From: Quatrionicoccus australiensis
GTDB taxonomy: Bacteria > Pseudomonadota > Gammaproteobacteria > Burkholderiales > Rhodocyclaceae
Direction: 5' to 3'
Assembly (NCBI RefSeq): GCF_020510525.1
Contig: NZ_CP075188.1
Location: forward strand, 1 to 64,000
Length of the DNA: 64,000 nt
In this document: positions 21,008 to 30,450 of the stretch, one piece after another
How positions within the stretch are numbered: the first letter of the stretch is position 1
Layout: each line of letters begins with the position of its first letter
The notes under the pieces: generated by a model
The model's input: only the letters and a program-made list of their open reading frames with translations
Database searches by the model: none
What the model was told of the DNA's origin: nothing
Position numbers and translations under genes: made by a program

Positions 21008-23524
21008 TTAGTCGGCTTTCTTCTTCGCCGGCGCCTTGGGTTTGGCGACCTTCTTTTCGAACTCGAAACTCACCTTGCCATCCTTGGCGACCAGATAGGC
21101 CGAGAACTTGCGGCGCGTGCGGTTGGAGACGAATTCCTTCAACAGGTCGGTCTTGCCTTCGGTCAGCAATTTCTGCATCTGGCCAGGTTCGATCGGTTGT
21201 TGCAGGATCACCTTGCCGGAGCGGAAATCGCAGCTCTTTTCCGGGCCGACCGATTTTTCACAGACGTAGGTGCTGCCGTGGTCATAGACGTTGGCGGCGC
21301 ACTTCGGACATTTGCCGAGGCTGGTCTGGGCCGAGAAGTCGACCGGCTCGTTGTTGGCTTCGTCGTTCTTGTCCTGGCCGAAGTCGAATTCCGGTTCCAT
21401 CTTGTCGTTCAACTTGATGGCGGCCGAGAAAGTCCGCCCCATCTTGTTGCGGAAGCCGGTCAGCGGGCCGATCTGCTTTTCGTTGATCAGGGTGTCGATT
21501 TCTTCCGGTTCGAACTGGCGGCCGGCAACGATCTTCCACAGCGAGTAGTCGCAGCCACCGCACTGGAATTTCTTGTAGGTTTCGCGAATCTCGCCGCCGC
21601 AGCGCGGGCACTTGGCGGTCAACACGCCAAAATCGCCCGGAATGGTGTCGGCCTCGAAAGTCTTGGCGCGCTCGACCATGTGGCGGGTCATTTCGGCGAT
21701 TTCGCGCATGAATTCCTCGCGCGTGAATTCGCCCTTTTCGATGCGGCCGAGCTTCCATTCCCAGTCGCCGGTCAGTTCCGGCTGGGTCAGTTCGTTGATG
21801 CCGAGGCCGTTCAACAGCGTCATCAGCGAAAAGGCCTTGGCGGTCGGCGTCAGTTCGCGGCCTTCGCGCAGCATGTACTGCTCGCCGATCAGGTTTTCGA
21901 TGATCTGGGCGCGCGTCGCTGGTGTGCCGAGGCCACGCCCGGCCATGGCGGCCTTGAGTTCCTCGTCATCGACCATCTTGCCGGCGCCTTCCATGGCGGA
22001 GAGCAGGGTGGCTTCCGAGTAGCGGGGCGGCGGCTTGGTTTCGTTGGCCTTGACCGTGACTTCCTCGGTTTTGACCTTTTCATCCTTGTCGACCGCAACG
22101 AGATTGCCCTCGGTACCTTCCTGGCCTTCCTTGCCATGCACGGCCAGCCAGCCCGGATTGACCAGTACCTTGCCCTCGGTCTTGAAGGGGTGGCCTTCGA
22201 CGCGGGTGATGCGAGTGGTCACCATGTATTCGGCGGCCGGGAAGAACACGGACAGGAAGCGACGCACGACGAAATCGTAGAGTTTCTGCTCGACTTCGTT
22301 GAGATTCTTTGGCGCCTGCGGCGTCGGGATGATTGCGAAGTGATCGCTGATCTTGGCGTTGTTGAAAATGCGTTTGTTCGGCAGCACCCAGTTGCGCGCC
22401 AGAATCTGGTGGGCAAACGGCGAGTAGCGGGCGAGCAGCACTTCGTCGTGCCCCTTGCCGGCGCCTTCGCCGGTCAGGATGGTCAGCGTCTCGCGCACCG
22501 TCGGCAGGTAGTCTTCCGGCAGGCAGCGCGAATCGGTCCGCGGGTAGGTCAGGACCTTGTGCTTTTCATAGAGTGCCTGGGCGATCGACAGCGTCGTCTT
22601 GGCCGAGAAGCCGAAACGCGCATTGGCCTCGCGCTGCAGGCTGGTCAGGTCGAAGAGCAGCGGCGAAAGGCGGGTTTCCGGCTTGGCTTCCTCGGTGACG
22701 ATGCCCGGCTTGCCGGACGTGGCGGCACGGATGGCTTCGGCCTTGGCCAGTTCCCACAGGCGGTCGGCACGGGCATGCTCGTCTTCGGCCTTGCCCTTGT
22801 AGGCTTCGTCGAACCATTTGCCGGTGTAGTTGCCGGCCTTGGCGGCGAAGTCGGCTTCGACTTCCCAGTAGTCGCGCGACTTGAATTCACGGATCCTGCG
22901 TTCGCGCTCGACGACGATGGCCAGGGTCGGCGTTTGCACACGGCCGACGGTGGTCAGGTGGAAGCCGCCAGTTTTCGAATTGAAGGCGGTCATCGCCCGC
23001 GTGCCGTTGATGCCGACCAGCCAGTCGGATTCGGAACGGCAGACGGCGGCATCGCCCAGGCCCTGCATTTCGTTGCCCTGGCGCAGACGTGTGAAACCAT
23101 CGCGGATCGCGCCCTGGGTCATCGATTGCAGCCACAGGCGCTGGATCGGCTTGGTGGTCTTGGTGTGTTGCGCGATGTAGTTGAAGATCAACTCGCCTTC
23201 GCGCCCCGCGTCACATGCGTTGATCAGGGCAGAGACGTCCTTGCGCTTGATCAGCTTGGTCAGCACCTTGAGGCGCGACTCGGTTTTCTCGATCGGTTTC
23301 AGTGCGAAGTGCGGCGGGATTACCGGCAGATGGGCAAACGACCATTTGCCGCGTTTGACTTCGAACTCCTCCGGGCAGGCCAGTTCCAGCAAGTGACCGA
23401 CGGCCGACGAGATGACGTGCGTCTCGCTTTCGAAGTAGTCGTCGTGCTTGGTAAAGCCGCCCAGCGCCTTGGCAATGTCGGCCGCGACGGATGGTTTTTC
23501 GGCGATGATCAGTTTTTTGGTCAT
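21008..23524 (-). CDS. topB: DNA topoisomerase III
   Basis: Type IA topoisomerase (decatenase), 838 residues. The Toprim domain starts KKLIIAEKPSVAADIA, with the metal motif DAGREGE at about 105-111. The catalytic Tyr is Y327 in LTYPRTDSR. Two C-terminal zinc-ribbon-like modules follow (CPRCGG...CGGC about 600-625; CPKC...C...C about 715-745). The tail is Lys/Ala/Pro-rich. Topo III rather than Topo I is supported by the start and by the neighbour dprA, 79 bp upstream. Confidence 0.94.
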   Translation of the reverse strand: MTKKLIIAEKPSVAADIAKALGGFTKHDDYFESETHVISSAVGHLLELACPEEFEVKRGKWSFAHLPVIPPHFALKPIEKTESRLKVLTKLIKRKDVSALINACDAGREGELIFNYIAQHTKTTKPIQRLWLQSMTQGAIRDGFTRLRQGNEMQGLGDAAVCRSESDWLVGINGTRAMTAFNSKTGGFHLTTVGRVQTPTLAIVVERERRIREFKSRDYWEVEADFAAKAGNYTGKWFDEAYKGKAEDEHARADRLWELAKAEAIRAATSGKPGIVTEEAKPETRLSPLLFDLTSLQREANARFGFSAKTTLSIAQALYEKHKVLTYPRTDSRCLPEDYLPTVRETLTILTGEGAGKGHDEVLLARYSPFAHQILARNWVLPNKRIFNNAKISDHFAIIPTPQAPKNLNEVEQKLYDFVVRRFLSVFFPAAEYMVTTRITRVEGHPFKTEGKVLVNPGWLAVHGKEGQEGTEGNLVAVDKDEKVKTEEVTVKANETKPPPRYSEATLLSAMEGAGKMVDDEELKAAMAGRGLGTPATRAQIIENLIGEQYMLREGRELTPTAKAFSLMTLLNGLGINELTQPELTGDWEWKLGRIEKGEFTREEFMREIAEMTRHMVERAKTFEADTIPGDFGVLTAKCPRCGGEIRETYKKFQCGGCDYSLWKIVAGRQFEPEEIDTLINEKQIGPLTGFRNKMGRTFSAAIKLNDKMEPEFDFGQDKNDEANNEPVDFSAQTSLGKCPKCAANVYDHGSTYVCEKSVGPEKSCDFRSGKVILQQPIEPGQMQKLLTEGKTDLLKEFVSNRTRRKFSAYLVAKDGKVSFEFEKKVAKPKAPAKKKAD

Positions 23525-23603
23525 GGGGTCTGCCTGTTGGATGCCGGGGCATGATAAGTGCCCGGCGCGCGGCTTGGCAAGCCATCTATATATATGCAGC
23601 GAT

Positions 23604-24680
23604 TTAGTTGAGGCGCTGGTAGCGGTTGCCGGGCAGGGTGGCGAGCACGCCGGAGAGCTCCAGCGTCAGCAATTCAGTGAGCAGTTGTTCGGTGCTGTAA
23701 CCGGTCCGTTCGGCCAGTTGGTCGAGGCTGCACGGATCGTGGCCAAGGGCGATGAGCAGGGGATCTTCGGTCCGATGGGGGGCCTCATCCGGAAGCTGAT
23801 TGTTCGCCGTCAGGTTGCCCAGTTCTTCCAGTATGTCGTCAGCGGTTTCGACCAGCTTGGCGCCTTGCCTGATCAGTTTGTGGCAGCCCCGGGCAAGCGG
23901 GGAGTGGATGGAGCCGGGAATGGCAAAAACTTCGCGTCCCTGCTCGCCGGCCAGGCGCGCCGTGATCAGCGAACCGCTTTCCGGTGCGGCTTCGACGACC
24001 AGAACGCCGCGCGACAGGCCGGAAATGATCCGGTTGCGGCGGGGAAAATTGGCCGCCAGCACCGGTGTACCGAGTGGAAACTCGGAAACAATCAGGCCCT
24101 GTTCGGCGATCTGCAGGGCCAGTTCCTTGTTGCGGGCGGGGTAGATTCGGTCGGCGCCGGTGCCGATGACGGCAATCGTATTTCCGTTGGCGGCCAGCGC
24201 ACCTTGATGAGCTGCCGCGTCGATGCCGAGTGCCAGGCCACTGATGATGGTCAAGCCTTGTCCGGCAAGCGTCCGGGCAAAGCCGTGGGCCGTCTGCAGG
24301 CCCTGTGGCGTTGCATTGCGACTGCCGACGATCGCCAGGCCAGGTTGTTGCAACAACGCCGGGTTGCCGCGCAGATAGAGCACATTGGGCGGGTCGGCAA
24401 TTTCCAGCAGGGCGGCGGGGTAGGCTTCGTCGGCCAGGGTCAGGATGTGCTGCTCGGGGTCTTCCGCCCAGTGCAGGCTACGGTCGACGGCTTCGCCGGG
24501 GTCAAAATCAAACAGCAGGTCGGCTGTTTCGCCGATGACCGAGCGCGCAGCCAGCCGGCCGGCGGCGAAAATTCCTTCCGGTAAACCAAAAGCGGCGAGA
24601 AGCTTTCTCTGCCTCTCGCCGCCGATTCCGGGGATCAGGGTCAGCCGCAGCCAGGCGGCCAGACCTTTGGTTGTTTTCAC
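23604..24680 (-). CDS. dprA: DNA processing protein DprA (Smf)
   Basis: RecA loader that protects incoming single-stranded DNA during natural transformation, 358 residues. An N-terminal helical/SAM-like region (LIPGIGGERQRKLLAAFG) precedes the extended Rossmann core (about 115-300: AIVGSRNATPQG, SGLALGIDAAAHQGAL, IGTGADRIYPARN, SEFPLG, FPRRNRIISGLS, ESGSLITA). A C-terminal winged helix (DQLAERTGYSTEQLLTELL) follows. The start is GTG, overlapping the LysM gene stop by 4 bp (GTGA). comM at 53.3 kb is another transformation gene in this window. Confidence 0.96.
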   Translation of the reverse strand: MKTTKGLAAWLRLTLIPGIGGERQRKLLAAFGLPEGIFAAGRLAARSVIGETADLLFDFDPGEAVDRSLHWAEDPEQHILTLADEAYPAALLEIADPPNVLYLRGNPALLQQPGLAIVGSRNATPQGLQTAHGFARTLAGQGLTIISGLALGIDAAAHQGALAANGNTIAVIGTGADRIYPARNKELALQIAEQGLIVSEFPLGTPVLAANFPRRNRIISGLSRGVLVVEAAPESGSLITARLAGEQGREVFAIPGSIHSPLARGCHKLIRQGAKLVETADDILEELGNLTANNQLPDEAPHRTEDPLLIALGHDPCSLDQLAERTGYSTEQLLTELLTLELSGVLATLPGNRYQRLN

Positions 24681-25711
24681 GGATTCTTGAAAGAGTCGCC
24701 GATCATCACGGATTTTGCCGACTCAACCACCAGCGCATAGCTGACGCGATCGAAGACGCGGAACACAAAGGCCAGTGCGTAACGCTCTTCAGGAATCGGC
24801 GTGGAGACCTTTTTGCCTTTTTCGTCGTAACCGAAAGAAACCCGGTTGCGGTAAAGGGCGAGAACGTGGCCCACCTCAAGTGCGTCGTTGCGGCCACGGT
24901 TGATGGCGACGACGGAGCTGGCGCCACCTTCACGCAGACCGCCATAGATGCTGACGATCTTGCCGGAGATTTCCTGTTCCGGGCGATGCGGCACATAAGC
25001 AACGATATTGGCGGGGGGCGTCGGCAGCAGGCGATCACCGCGACCGATTTCTTCCTTGGCGATCATGATGCTGACCGAGGCCGGTTCGCCGGGCTGAACC
25101 AGGCGGGCGCTGCCGAGGAAAAAGGCTTCATGACCGAGCACTTCACCAGTATCGGGATCCTTCAGGGCCTTGCCCGGACGGAAGATGTTCCAGTTGACGA
25201 CACTGGCATCGGGGATGCCGGTCACAAATGCCGTATCGCCGCTGCCCATGAAGACGCGGTCTTCCTGCGAGGCGATGATGCGCGCGACGTTGTCGTGGGC
25301 GCCGGGTTCGATGATCAGCGGTTGCGAGAGGAAGGGCTCGATTGCGTTCGATGGAATGCTCGGCACGATCTGCTGCACGGCTTCGCTGTATACCTTCGGC
25401 TGCAAGCGGCCGTTGCCGGTGCTGCCGACTGACTTGCCGAGTTTCAGACGCGGTTTGCCATTGACGTAGTCAAGCATGATCACGTCGCCGGGATAGATCC
25501 AGTGCGGATTCTTGATCTCGGCCTTGTTCATGTTCCAGATTTCCGGCCAGCGCCAGGGTTGCTTCAGAAATTTGCCGGAAATGCCCCACAGCGTGTCACC
25601 GCGGACAACGATGTGGCGATCAGGGGGATTGTCGACGAGTTGAAGCGGCTCTTCGGCAGATGCGCAGAAGGCCGTTACGGCCAGGATGAGCGCGGATATA
25701 ATGCGAACCAT
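24677..25711 (-). CDS. LysM-domain secreted protein
   Basis: 344 residues. A signal peptide (about 1-19, cleavage after AFCASA) is followed by a LysM domain at about 34-82 (HIVVRGDTLWGISGKFLKQPWRWPE.. motif with WNMNKAEIKNPHWIYPGD). The rest is a long domain with two SH3-like stretches found in the conserved LysM protein encoded next to smf/dprA in many proteobacteria. Expected to bind peptidoglycan in the periplasm. Translationally coupled to dprA and divergent from def across 142 bp. Confidence 0.88.
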   Translation of the reverse strand: MVRIISALILAVTAFCASAEEPLQLVDNPPDRHIVVRGDTLWGISGKFLKQPWRWPEIWNMNKAEIKNPHWIYPGDVIMLDYVNGKPRLKLGKSVGSTGNGRLQPKVYSEAVQQIVPSIPSNAIEPFLSQPLIIEPGAHDNVARIIASQEDRVFMGSGDTAFVTGIPDASVVNWNIFRPGKALKDPDTGEVLGHEAFFLGSARLVQPGEPASVSIMIAKEEIGRGDRLLPTPPANIVAYVPHRPEQEISGKIVSIYGGLREGGASSVVAINRGRNDALEVGHVLALYRNRVSFGYDEKGKKVSTPIPEERYALAFVFRVFDRVSYALVVESAKSVMIGDSFKNP

Positions 25712-25853
25712 TGTCGTAACCTCTCGTGCCGGTGGAACGCGGTGCGATCAACACTGTCTGAATAGTGTCTGGCAAGCCGGTTCATATCTCGGAAATTGCT
25801 GGAGATTCTGCACGTAATAACCTAATCGAGCAAGCTTTTCATCCGTTTTCCCT

Positions 25854-26357
25854 ATGGCACTTCTACCCATTTTGCGTTTCCCCGATGTCCGGCTGAAAAA
25901 AGTTGCCGTACCGGTTTCAAAAATTGACGATGGCATCCGAAAACTGGTCGCCGACATGGCCGAGACCATGTACGAGGCGCCCGGTATCGGCTTGGCCGCG
26001 ACCCAGGTCGACGTGCATAAGCAGATCGTCGTGATCGATATTACGGAGGAAAAGAACGACCTCCGCGTATTCATCAATCCGCGCCTTGATCAATGCACGG
26101 GGTCGCAGGAGGGCGAGGAAGGATGCCTGTCGGTGCCCGGCATCTATGACAAGGTCGAACGGGCCGAATTCGTCACCGTGCATTACCTCGATCTGGATGG
26201 CAAGACACAATCCCTGCAGGCCGACGGCCTGCTCGCGGTCTGCATCCAGCACGAACTCGATCATCTGAACGGCAAGGTCTTCGTCGATCACCTGTCGCAA
26301 CTCAAGCAGACCCGGATCCGGAACAAGCTGGCGAAACAGGCGCGCGTCACCGCATGA
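25854..26357 (+). CDS. def: Peptide deformylase
   Basis: Fe/Zn enzyme that removes the formyl group from nascent N-termini. 167 residues with the three PDF motifs: GIGLAATQ (about 44-51), EGCLS (about 89-93, metal Cys) and QHELDH (about 131-136, two metal His and the catalytic Glu). The stop overlaps the fmt start (ATGA), pairing deformylation with formylation in one operon. Confidence 0.98.
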   Translation: MALLPILRFPDVRLKKVAVPVSKIDDGIRKLVADMAETMYEAPGIGLAATQVDVHKQIVVIDITEEKNDLRVFINPRLDQCTGSQEGEEGCLSVPGIYDKVERAEFVTVHYLDLDGKTQSLQADGLLAVCIQHELDHLNGKVFVDHLSQLKQTRIRNKLAKQARVTA

Positions 26358-27277
26358 GGCTGATCTTCGCCGGGACACCGGAATTTGCCGCGCAGGCGCT
26401 GCAGGCCATTATTGCAGCGGGTCACGACGTGCCGCTCGTGCTGACCCAGCCCGACCGGCCGGCCGGGCGCGGTATGAGCCTGCAGCCGTCGCCGGTCAAG
26501 AAACTGGCGCTCGAACATGGCATCGAGGTCTTCCAGCCCTTGAGCCTGAAGGATGCCGAAGCGCAGGCGAAGATCGCCGCCATTCAGGCCGAGGTGATGG
26601 TGGTTGCCGCCTACGGGCTGATCCTGCCGCAAGTCGTGCTCGACATGCCGCGTCTGGGCTGCATCAATATTCACGCTTCGCTGTTGCCGCGCTGGCGTGG
26701 TGCCGCACCGATCCAGCGCGCTTTGCTCGCCGGTGATGCCGAGACCGGCGTCTGCATCATGCAGATGGAAGCTGGCCTCGATACCGGGCCGGTGCTGCTG
26801 CGCGGCGCTTTCCCGATTGCGCCAACAGAGACGACGGCGACCCTGCACGACCGTCTGGCCGAGCTGGGAGCTTCGCTCGCGGTCGAGGCACTTGGCAAGT
26901 TGCCGTTGCCGGCCGCGGCGCAGCCGGTCGAGGGCATCACCTACGCACACAAGATCGAGAAGGCGGAAGCCCTGATCGACTGGTCGAAAAGCGCCGCCGA
27001 ACTCGATCGCCACATCCGCGCCTTCAATCCGTTTCCTGGCGCCCAAGCCTTGTTGCGCGGCCAGACCGTGAAGCTGTGGCAGGCCGCGCCGGTTCCCGGT
27101 CAAGGCGAAATCGGACAGATTTTGCAGGTCGACCGGCAGGCGATCGTCGTGGCCTGTGGTTCCGGGGCGCTGGCGATCAGCGAGTTGCAAAAGGCCGGTG
27201 GCAAGCGTCTGCCGGTACAGCAGTTCCTGGCGGGTAACCCGTTGCAGGTCGGCGACCGCTTCGATCTGCCGGCCTGA
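26354..27277 (+). CDS. fmt: Methionyl-tRNA formyltransferase
   Basis: Transfers formyl from 10-formyl-THF to Met-tRNA(fMet). 307 residues. The N-terminal formyltransferase domain has [14 protein letters not shown], the catalytic [17 protein letters not shown] (Asn, His) and [13 protein letters not shown] (Asp). The C-terminal OB-like tRNA-binding domain starts at about residue 205. Coupled to def by a 4-bp overlap. In E. coli the next gene is rsmB; here speD and an S1/P1 nuclease gene on the minus strand intervene. Confidence 0.97.
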   Translation: MRLIFAGTPEFAAQALQAIIAAGHDVPLVLTQPDRPAGRGMSLQPSPVKKLALEHGIEVFQPLSLKDAEAQAKIAAIQAEVMVVAAYGLILPQVVLDMPRLGCINIHASLLPRWRGAAPIQRALLAGDAETGVCIMQMEAGLDTGPVLLRGAFPIAPTETTATLHDRLAELGASLAVEALGKLPLPAAAQPVEGITYAHKIEKAEALIDWSKSAAELDRHIRAFNPFPGAQALLRGQTVKLWQAAPVPGQGEIGQILQVDRQAIVVACGSGALAISELQKAGGKRLPVQQFLAGNPLQVGDRFDLPA

Positions 27278-27313
27278 GTCTGGTTTGCCGCCCCGCGGTT
27301 TTGGCCGGGCGCG

Positions 27314-27694
27314 CTAACTGCCGAGGTGGCCGCGTGCCACCTCTTTTTTTTCCAGCCGCTCCGGCGCGAAGGTGGCGATGACTTCGGCAAACAGGGCGCG
27401 GGCCCGAGCACTGTTGTCGCCACTGAAATTACAGACATAGACATCGAGTGTCACGCCGCCGATTTCCGGCCAGGTGTGCACGGCCAGGTGCGATTCGGCC
27501 AGCACCACGGTGCCGGTGACACCGGCCGGCTGACCGGTGGCGTCGGTGAACGCGTGGAAGAGGCGGCCGACCACGCTCAGGCCATGGCGGCGGCAGGCAT
27601 CGACACAATAGTCTTCCAGGCCGGCGGCATCGAGCAGCAAGCCCGGGGCGCAGCGGCAATCGTGCAGGTCAGCGATCAGGTGCAGGCCATTCAT
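27314..27694 (-). CDS. speD: S-adenosylmethionine decarboxylase proenzyme (class 1B)
   Basis: Makes decarboxylated SAM for spermidine synthesis. At 126 residues it is the short SpeH/SpeD2-like class. The self-cleavage site is visible as LAESHLAVHTWPE: the Ser becomes the pyruvoyl cofactor, and the nearby Cys in YVCNF and the His residues serve processing. A spermidine synthase gene is not adjacent. Same strand as and 9 bp after the S1/P1 nuclease gene. Confidence 0.92.
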   Translation of the reverse strand: MNGLHLIADLHDCRCAPGLLLDAAGLEDYCVDACRRHGLSVVGRLFHAFTDATGQPAGVTGTVVLAESHLAVHTWPEIGGVTLDVYVCNFSGDNSARARALFAEVIATFAPERLEKKEVARGHLGS

Positions 27695-27703
27695 TTGGCA
27701 ATT

Positions 27704-28585
27704 TTATGGCGTTTCACGTGAAACTCGGCGGGCAAAAATATTTTCCAGTAGGCGGCCCAGCCGATAACCGGCATTGACGATCTGCTGTTCGGCGATGCTG
27801 CGTGCCTGCGCGTCGAATTCGTCGGTGATCAAGGGCAGCAGGCTGCCGGCCGGGGGATAAGCGTCAGCAAGCAGATGATGGCTTTCGCTGCGCCAGCCGA
27901 TAACCGAACCCTGGGCCGGCGCCGGATAGCGGGCGAGCAGTTCGGCGGCGCGCTTGTCCAGACGCTTGCCGCGCAGGGAAGACGGTCCGGGCAATTCATC
28001 CCAGTACTGATGCAGGTTGGAGAATGGCTGGCGGCGGGCCGGATTCTCAATTTCGACGCGGTTGCCGCCGTCGTCGCCGTGGCGGCCGACATGCAGTGGC
28101 TGGTGGATGTCGCCGACCAGATGCAGCAGCCAGGGCAGTGCCCAGGAAATCTGCTCCGGGCTGGCGGTCGACCGCAAAATTTGGCTGATTTTCCCGATCT
28201 GGAGGTCGATTTCACCGGCCCGGCGTTTGCCCTTGCTGTCGAGGTCGACGTAATGCCAGCCCTTGTGGCGGGCCTGATCGAACAGGCCGGGGATGGCCGG
28301 TGTCGGTGTTTCCCGGGTTTCATCGTAATAGCGGGGATCATGGCGGATGTTGTCCGCCCAGGTTGCAGCTTCGGCGAAGAGGGCCTGCGGCTCGTCGGAA
28401 CGGGCCTTTTCCTGCCAGCTCGGGTAATCAGGATGGCGGGCCAGGATTTCGCCAATCTGCTGCCGGCTGGCCGGCGATAATTGCTGCCAGGCAATGATGG
28501 CAGTCAGCCGGTGCCCGGCCCCATTCCAGGCATGGGCCAGGGGCGGGCAGAGGAACAGGAAGAACAGAATCAGGAATCGACGCAT
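27704..28585 (-). CDS. Secreted S1/P1 nuclease
   Basis: Zinc-dependent single-strand nuclease/3'-nucleotidase, 293 residues. The signal peptide (MRRFLILFFLFLCPPLAHA) should be cleaved just before W-N-G-A-G-H. In this family the mature N-terminal Trp and the His are zinc ligands, so the start at 28585 is well supported. Further ligands are in ATWADNIRHD, KGWHYVDLD and LVGDIHQPLHVGRHGDDGGN. The last codons contain the perfect parS core at 27711-27724 (read as V-S-R-E-T). Divergent from rsmB by 34 bp. Confidence 0.93.
   Translation of the reverse strand: MRRFLILFFLFLCPPLAHAWNGAGHRLTAIIAWQQLSPASRQQIGEILARHPDYPSWQEKARSDEPQALFAEAATWADNIRHDPRYYDETRETPTPAIPGLFDQARHKGWHYVDLDSKGKRRAGEIDLQIGKISQILRSTASPEQISWALPWLLHLVGDIHQPLHVGRHGDDGGNRVEIENPARRQPFSNLHQYWDELPGPSSLRGKRLDKRAAELLARYPAPAQGSVIGWRSESHHLLADAYPPAGSLLPLITDEFDAQARSIAEQQIVNAGYRLGRLLENIFARRVSRETP
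27711..27724. other. parS site 2 (perfect core)
   Basis: GTTTCACGTGAAAC is an exact 14-bp palindrome identical to the conserved bacterial parS core. It sits inside the last codons of the S1/P1 nuclease gene. A perfect match of this length is unlikely by chance in a GC-rich 64-kb window. Confidence 0.9.
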
Positions 28586-28619
28586 TGCGGCATTATGCCG
28601 CGTGCGATAATCAGAGACT

Positions 28620-29879
28620 ATGTCGAAACTGCCGCTCACCTCTCTGGCTTTTGCACTGCAACAAGCCGCCCTCATCAACGTCGCCGTCTTCGCCGGGCAA
28701 AGCCTGGCCGACGGGCTGCTAGGCCGTATTGATCCGCTCGCCCGCCCGGCGGTTCAGGATCTGGTCTACGGCAGCCTGCGCCAGTACGGACGGGGCGATT
28801 TCTTTTTGTCCCGCCTGCTCAGCAAGCCGCTGGCTGCCGAAGAAATTCGCGCCTTGCTGCTGGTTGCGATCTATCGTCTGGAAACCCGTCCGGACTCGGC
28901 GCATACCGTGGTTGATCAGGCGGTGGTGGCAGCCGGCGTCATGGCCGAAGGCCGTTTCCGCTCGCTGGTCAATGCCGTGCTGCGCAATTTCCTGCGCCAG
29001 CAGGCGGCACTGAATACTGACCTGGCGGCTGATGAACTGGCCGCCAGCCAGCATCCCGACTGGTGGCTGGCGCAATTGCAAACGGCCTATCCGAACGATT
29101 GGCCGGCCATCGTCGCAGCCGGCAACGCGCCACCGCCGATGGCACTGCGCGTCAATCTGCGCCGCATCGGCCGCGACGAATATCAACAGCGCCTGAGTGC
29201 CGTCGATATCGCATCGACGCCGATTGACGAGGCGGGTCTGATGCTCGACAAGCCGGTGGCAGTTGATCGTCTGCCCGGCTTTTTCGATGGCCTGGTTTCG
29301 GTTCAGGATCCGGGCGCCCAGCGCACCGCCAGCCTGCTCGACCCGCTGCCCGGCAGCCGTGTGCTTGATGCCTGCGCTGCGCCCGGCGGCAAGACGGCGC
29401 ATCTGCTGGAACGCGCCGAACTCGATCTGCTGGCGCTCGATCTCAAGCCGTCGCGCTGCCGCCGCATCGAGGAAAACCTGGCTCGCCTCGGGCTGCAGGC
29501 CGGGGTCAAGGCAGCCGATTGTGCCAAACTGAATTTGTGGTGGGATGGCCGTCCGTTCGATGCCGTGCTTGCCGATGTGCCCTGTACGGCAAGCGGTGTT
29601 GTGCGGCGTAATCCGGATGCCAAGTGGCTGCGCCGGGAAACCGATATCGCCAGCTTTGCGGCCAGCCAGGCGCGTATTCTCGATGCCTTGTGGCAGGTTG
29701 TCCGGCCGGGAGGTAAACTGCTTTACGTGACCTGTTCGGTTTTTCCGGCTGAAAACACCGAACAGATCGGGCTGTTCCTGGCGCGTCAGCCGCTGGCCCG
29801 CCGGTGTCATGAGGAACAGCTTTTGCCTACCGCTGAACATGATGGTTTCTTCTATTGCCTCCTCGAAAAACGTGACTGA
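28620..29879 (+). CDS. rsmB: 16S rRNA (cytosine967-C5)-methyltransferase
   Basis: SAM-dependent rRNA methyltransferase, 419 residues. An N-terminal NusB-like RNA-binding domain (about 1-140) precedes the Rossmann domain with the SAM motif LDACAAPGGKTAHLLE (about 240-255). The two catalytic cysteines lie in ADVPCTASGVVRRNPD and LLYVTCSVFPAENTEQ. It heads a plus-strand run with DUF4390–ntrY–ntrX, a conserved betaproteobacterial arrangement. Confidence 0.96.
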   Translation: MSKLPLTSLAFALQQAALINVAVFAGQSLADGLLGRIDPLARPAVQDLVYGSLRQYGRGDFFLSRLLSKPLAAEEIRALLLVAIYRLETRPDSAHTVVDQAVVAAGVMAEGRFRSLVNAVLRNFLRQQAALNTDLAADELAASQHPDWWLAQLQTAYPNDWPAIVAAGNAPPPMALRVNLRRIGRDEYQQRLSAVDIASTPIDEAGLMLDKPVAVDRLPGFFDGLVSVQDPGAQRTASLLDPLPGSRVLDACAAPGGKTAHLLERAELDLLALDLKPSRCRRIEENLARLGLQAGVKAADCAKLNLWWDGRPFDAVLADVPCTASGVVRRNPDAKWLRRETDIASFAASQARILDALWQVVRPGGKLLYVTCSVFPAENTEQIGLFLARQPLARRCHEEQLLPTAEHDGFFYCLLEKRD

Positions 29880-30450
29880 GCGACTACGGCGCTGGTTGTT
29901 GCTGCTGGTTTTCCTGCCTGTACTGGCGTGGACCGCAGAGATCGACATTGCAGCGCCGCAGATCGTGGCCGGCGATGATGGCTACGTGCTGTCGGCCGAT
30001 TTCACGTTCGAACTGAACCAGCGCCTGGAAGAGGCGGTGACCAAGGGCGTCGTGCTCTATTTTGTTGCCGACTTCGAGCTTTCCCGACCGCGCTGGTACT
30101 GGCTTGATGAAAAGCTGCTCAGCCGCAGCCAGACCTACCGCCTGTCCTATCACGCGCTGACCCGGCAATACCGCTTGTCCACCGGCGCCCTGCACCAGTC
30201 GTTCTCCTCCTTGTCTGACGCCTTGCGCATGCTGGCGCGCATGCGCAACTGGGTGGTGATCGACAAGAACGACAAGACCATCAAGGCTGGCGAACCCTAC
30301 CAGGCGGCCTTGCGCCTGCGTCTGGACATCACGCAATTGCCGCGTCCCTTCCAGATCAGCGCGCTCGGCAACAAGGAGTGGAGTCTGGCTTCCGACTGGA
30401 AGACCTGGCAGCTCAGCCTGCCTGCCGTGCTGCCGGCGGAGGTCAAGTGA
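29872..30450 (+). CDS. DUF4390 exported protein
   Basis: 192-residue protein with an N-terminal signal/anchor (RRWLLLLVFLPVLAWTAE) followed by a beta-rich domain. DUF4390 proteins are found almost always between rsmB and ntrY in Betaproteobacteria, and no biochemical role is known. The GTG at 29872 is chosen because it places a short basic n-region before the signal and overlaps rsmB by only 8 bp; ATGs at 29839/29842 are alternatives. Its stop overlaps the ntrY start. It may serve as a periplasmic partner of the NtrY sensor (inference from context). Confidence 0.8.
   Translation: MTERLRRWLLLLVFLPVLAWTAEIDIAAPQIVAGDDGYVLSADFTFELNQRLEEAVTKGVVLYFVADFELSRPRWYWLDEKLLSRSQTYRLSYHALTRQYRLSTGALHQSFSSLSDALRMLARMRNWVVIDKNDKTIKAGEPYQAALRLRLDITQLPRPFQISALGNKEWSLASDWKTWQLSLPAVLPAEVK

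Noticed and set aside
20984..23554. 856-codon open frame on the plus strand across topB
   Set aside because: The reverse strand encodes intact topoisomerase III with catalytic motifs; the plus translation is low-complexity and has no family features.
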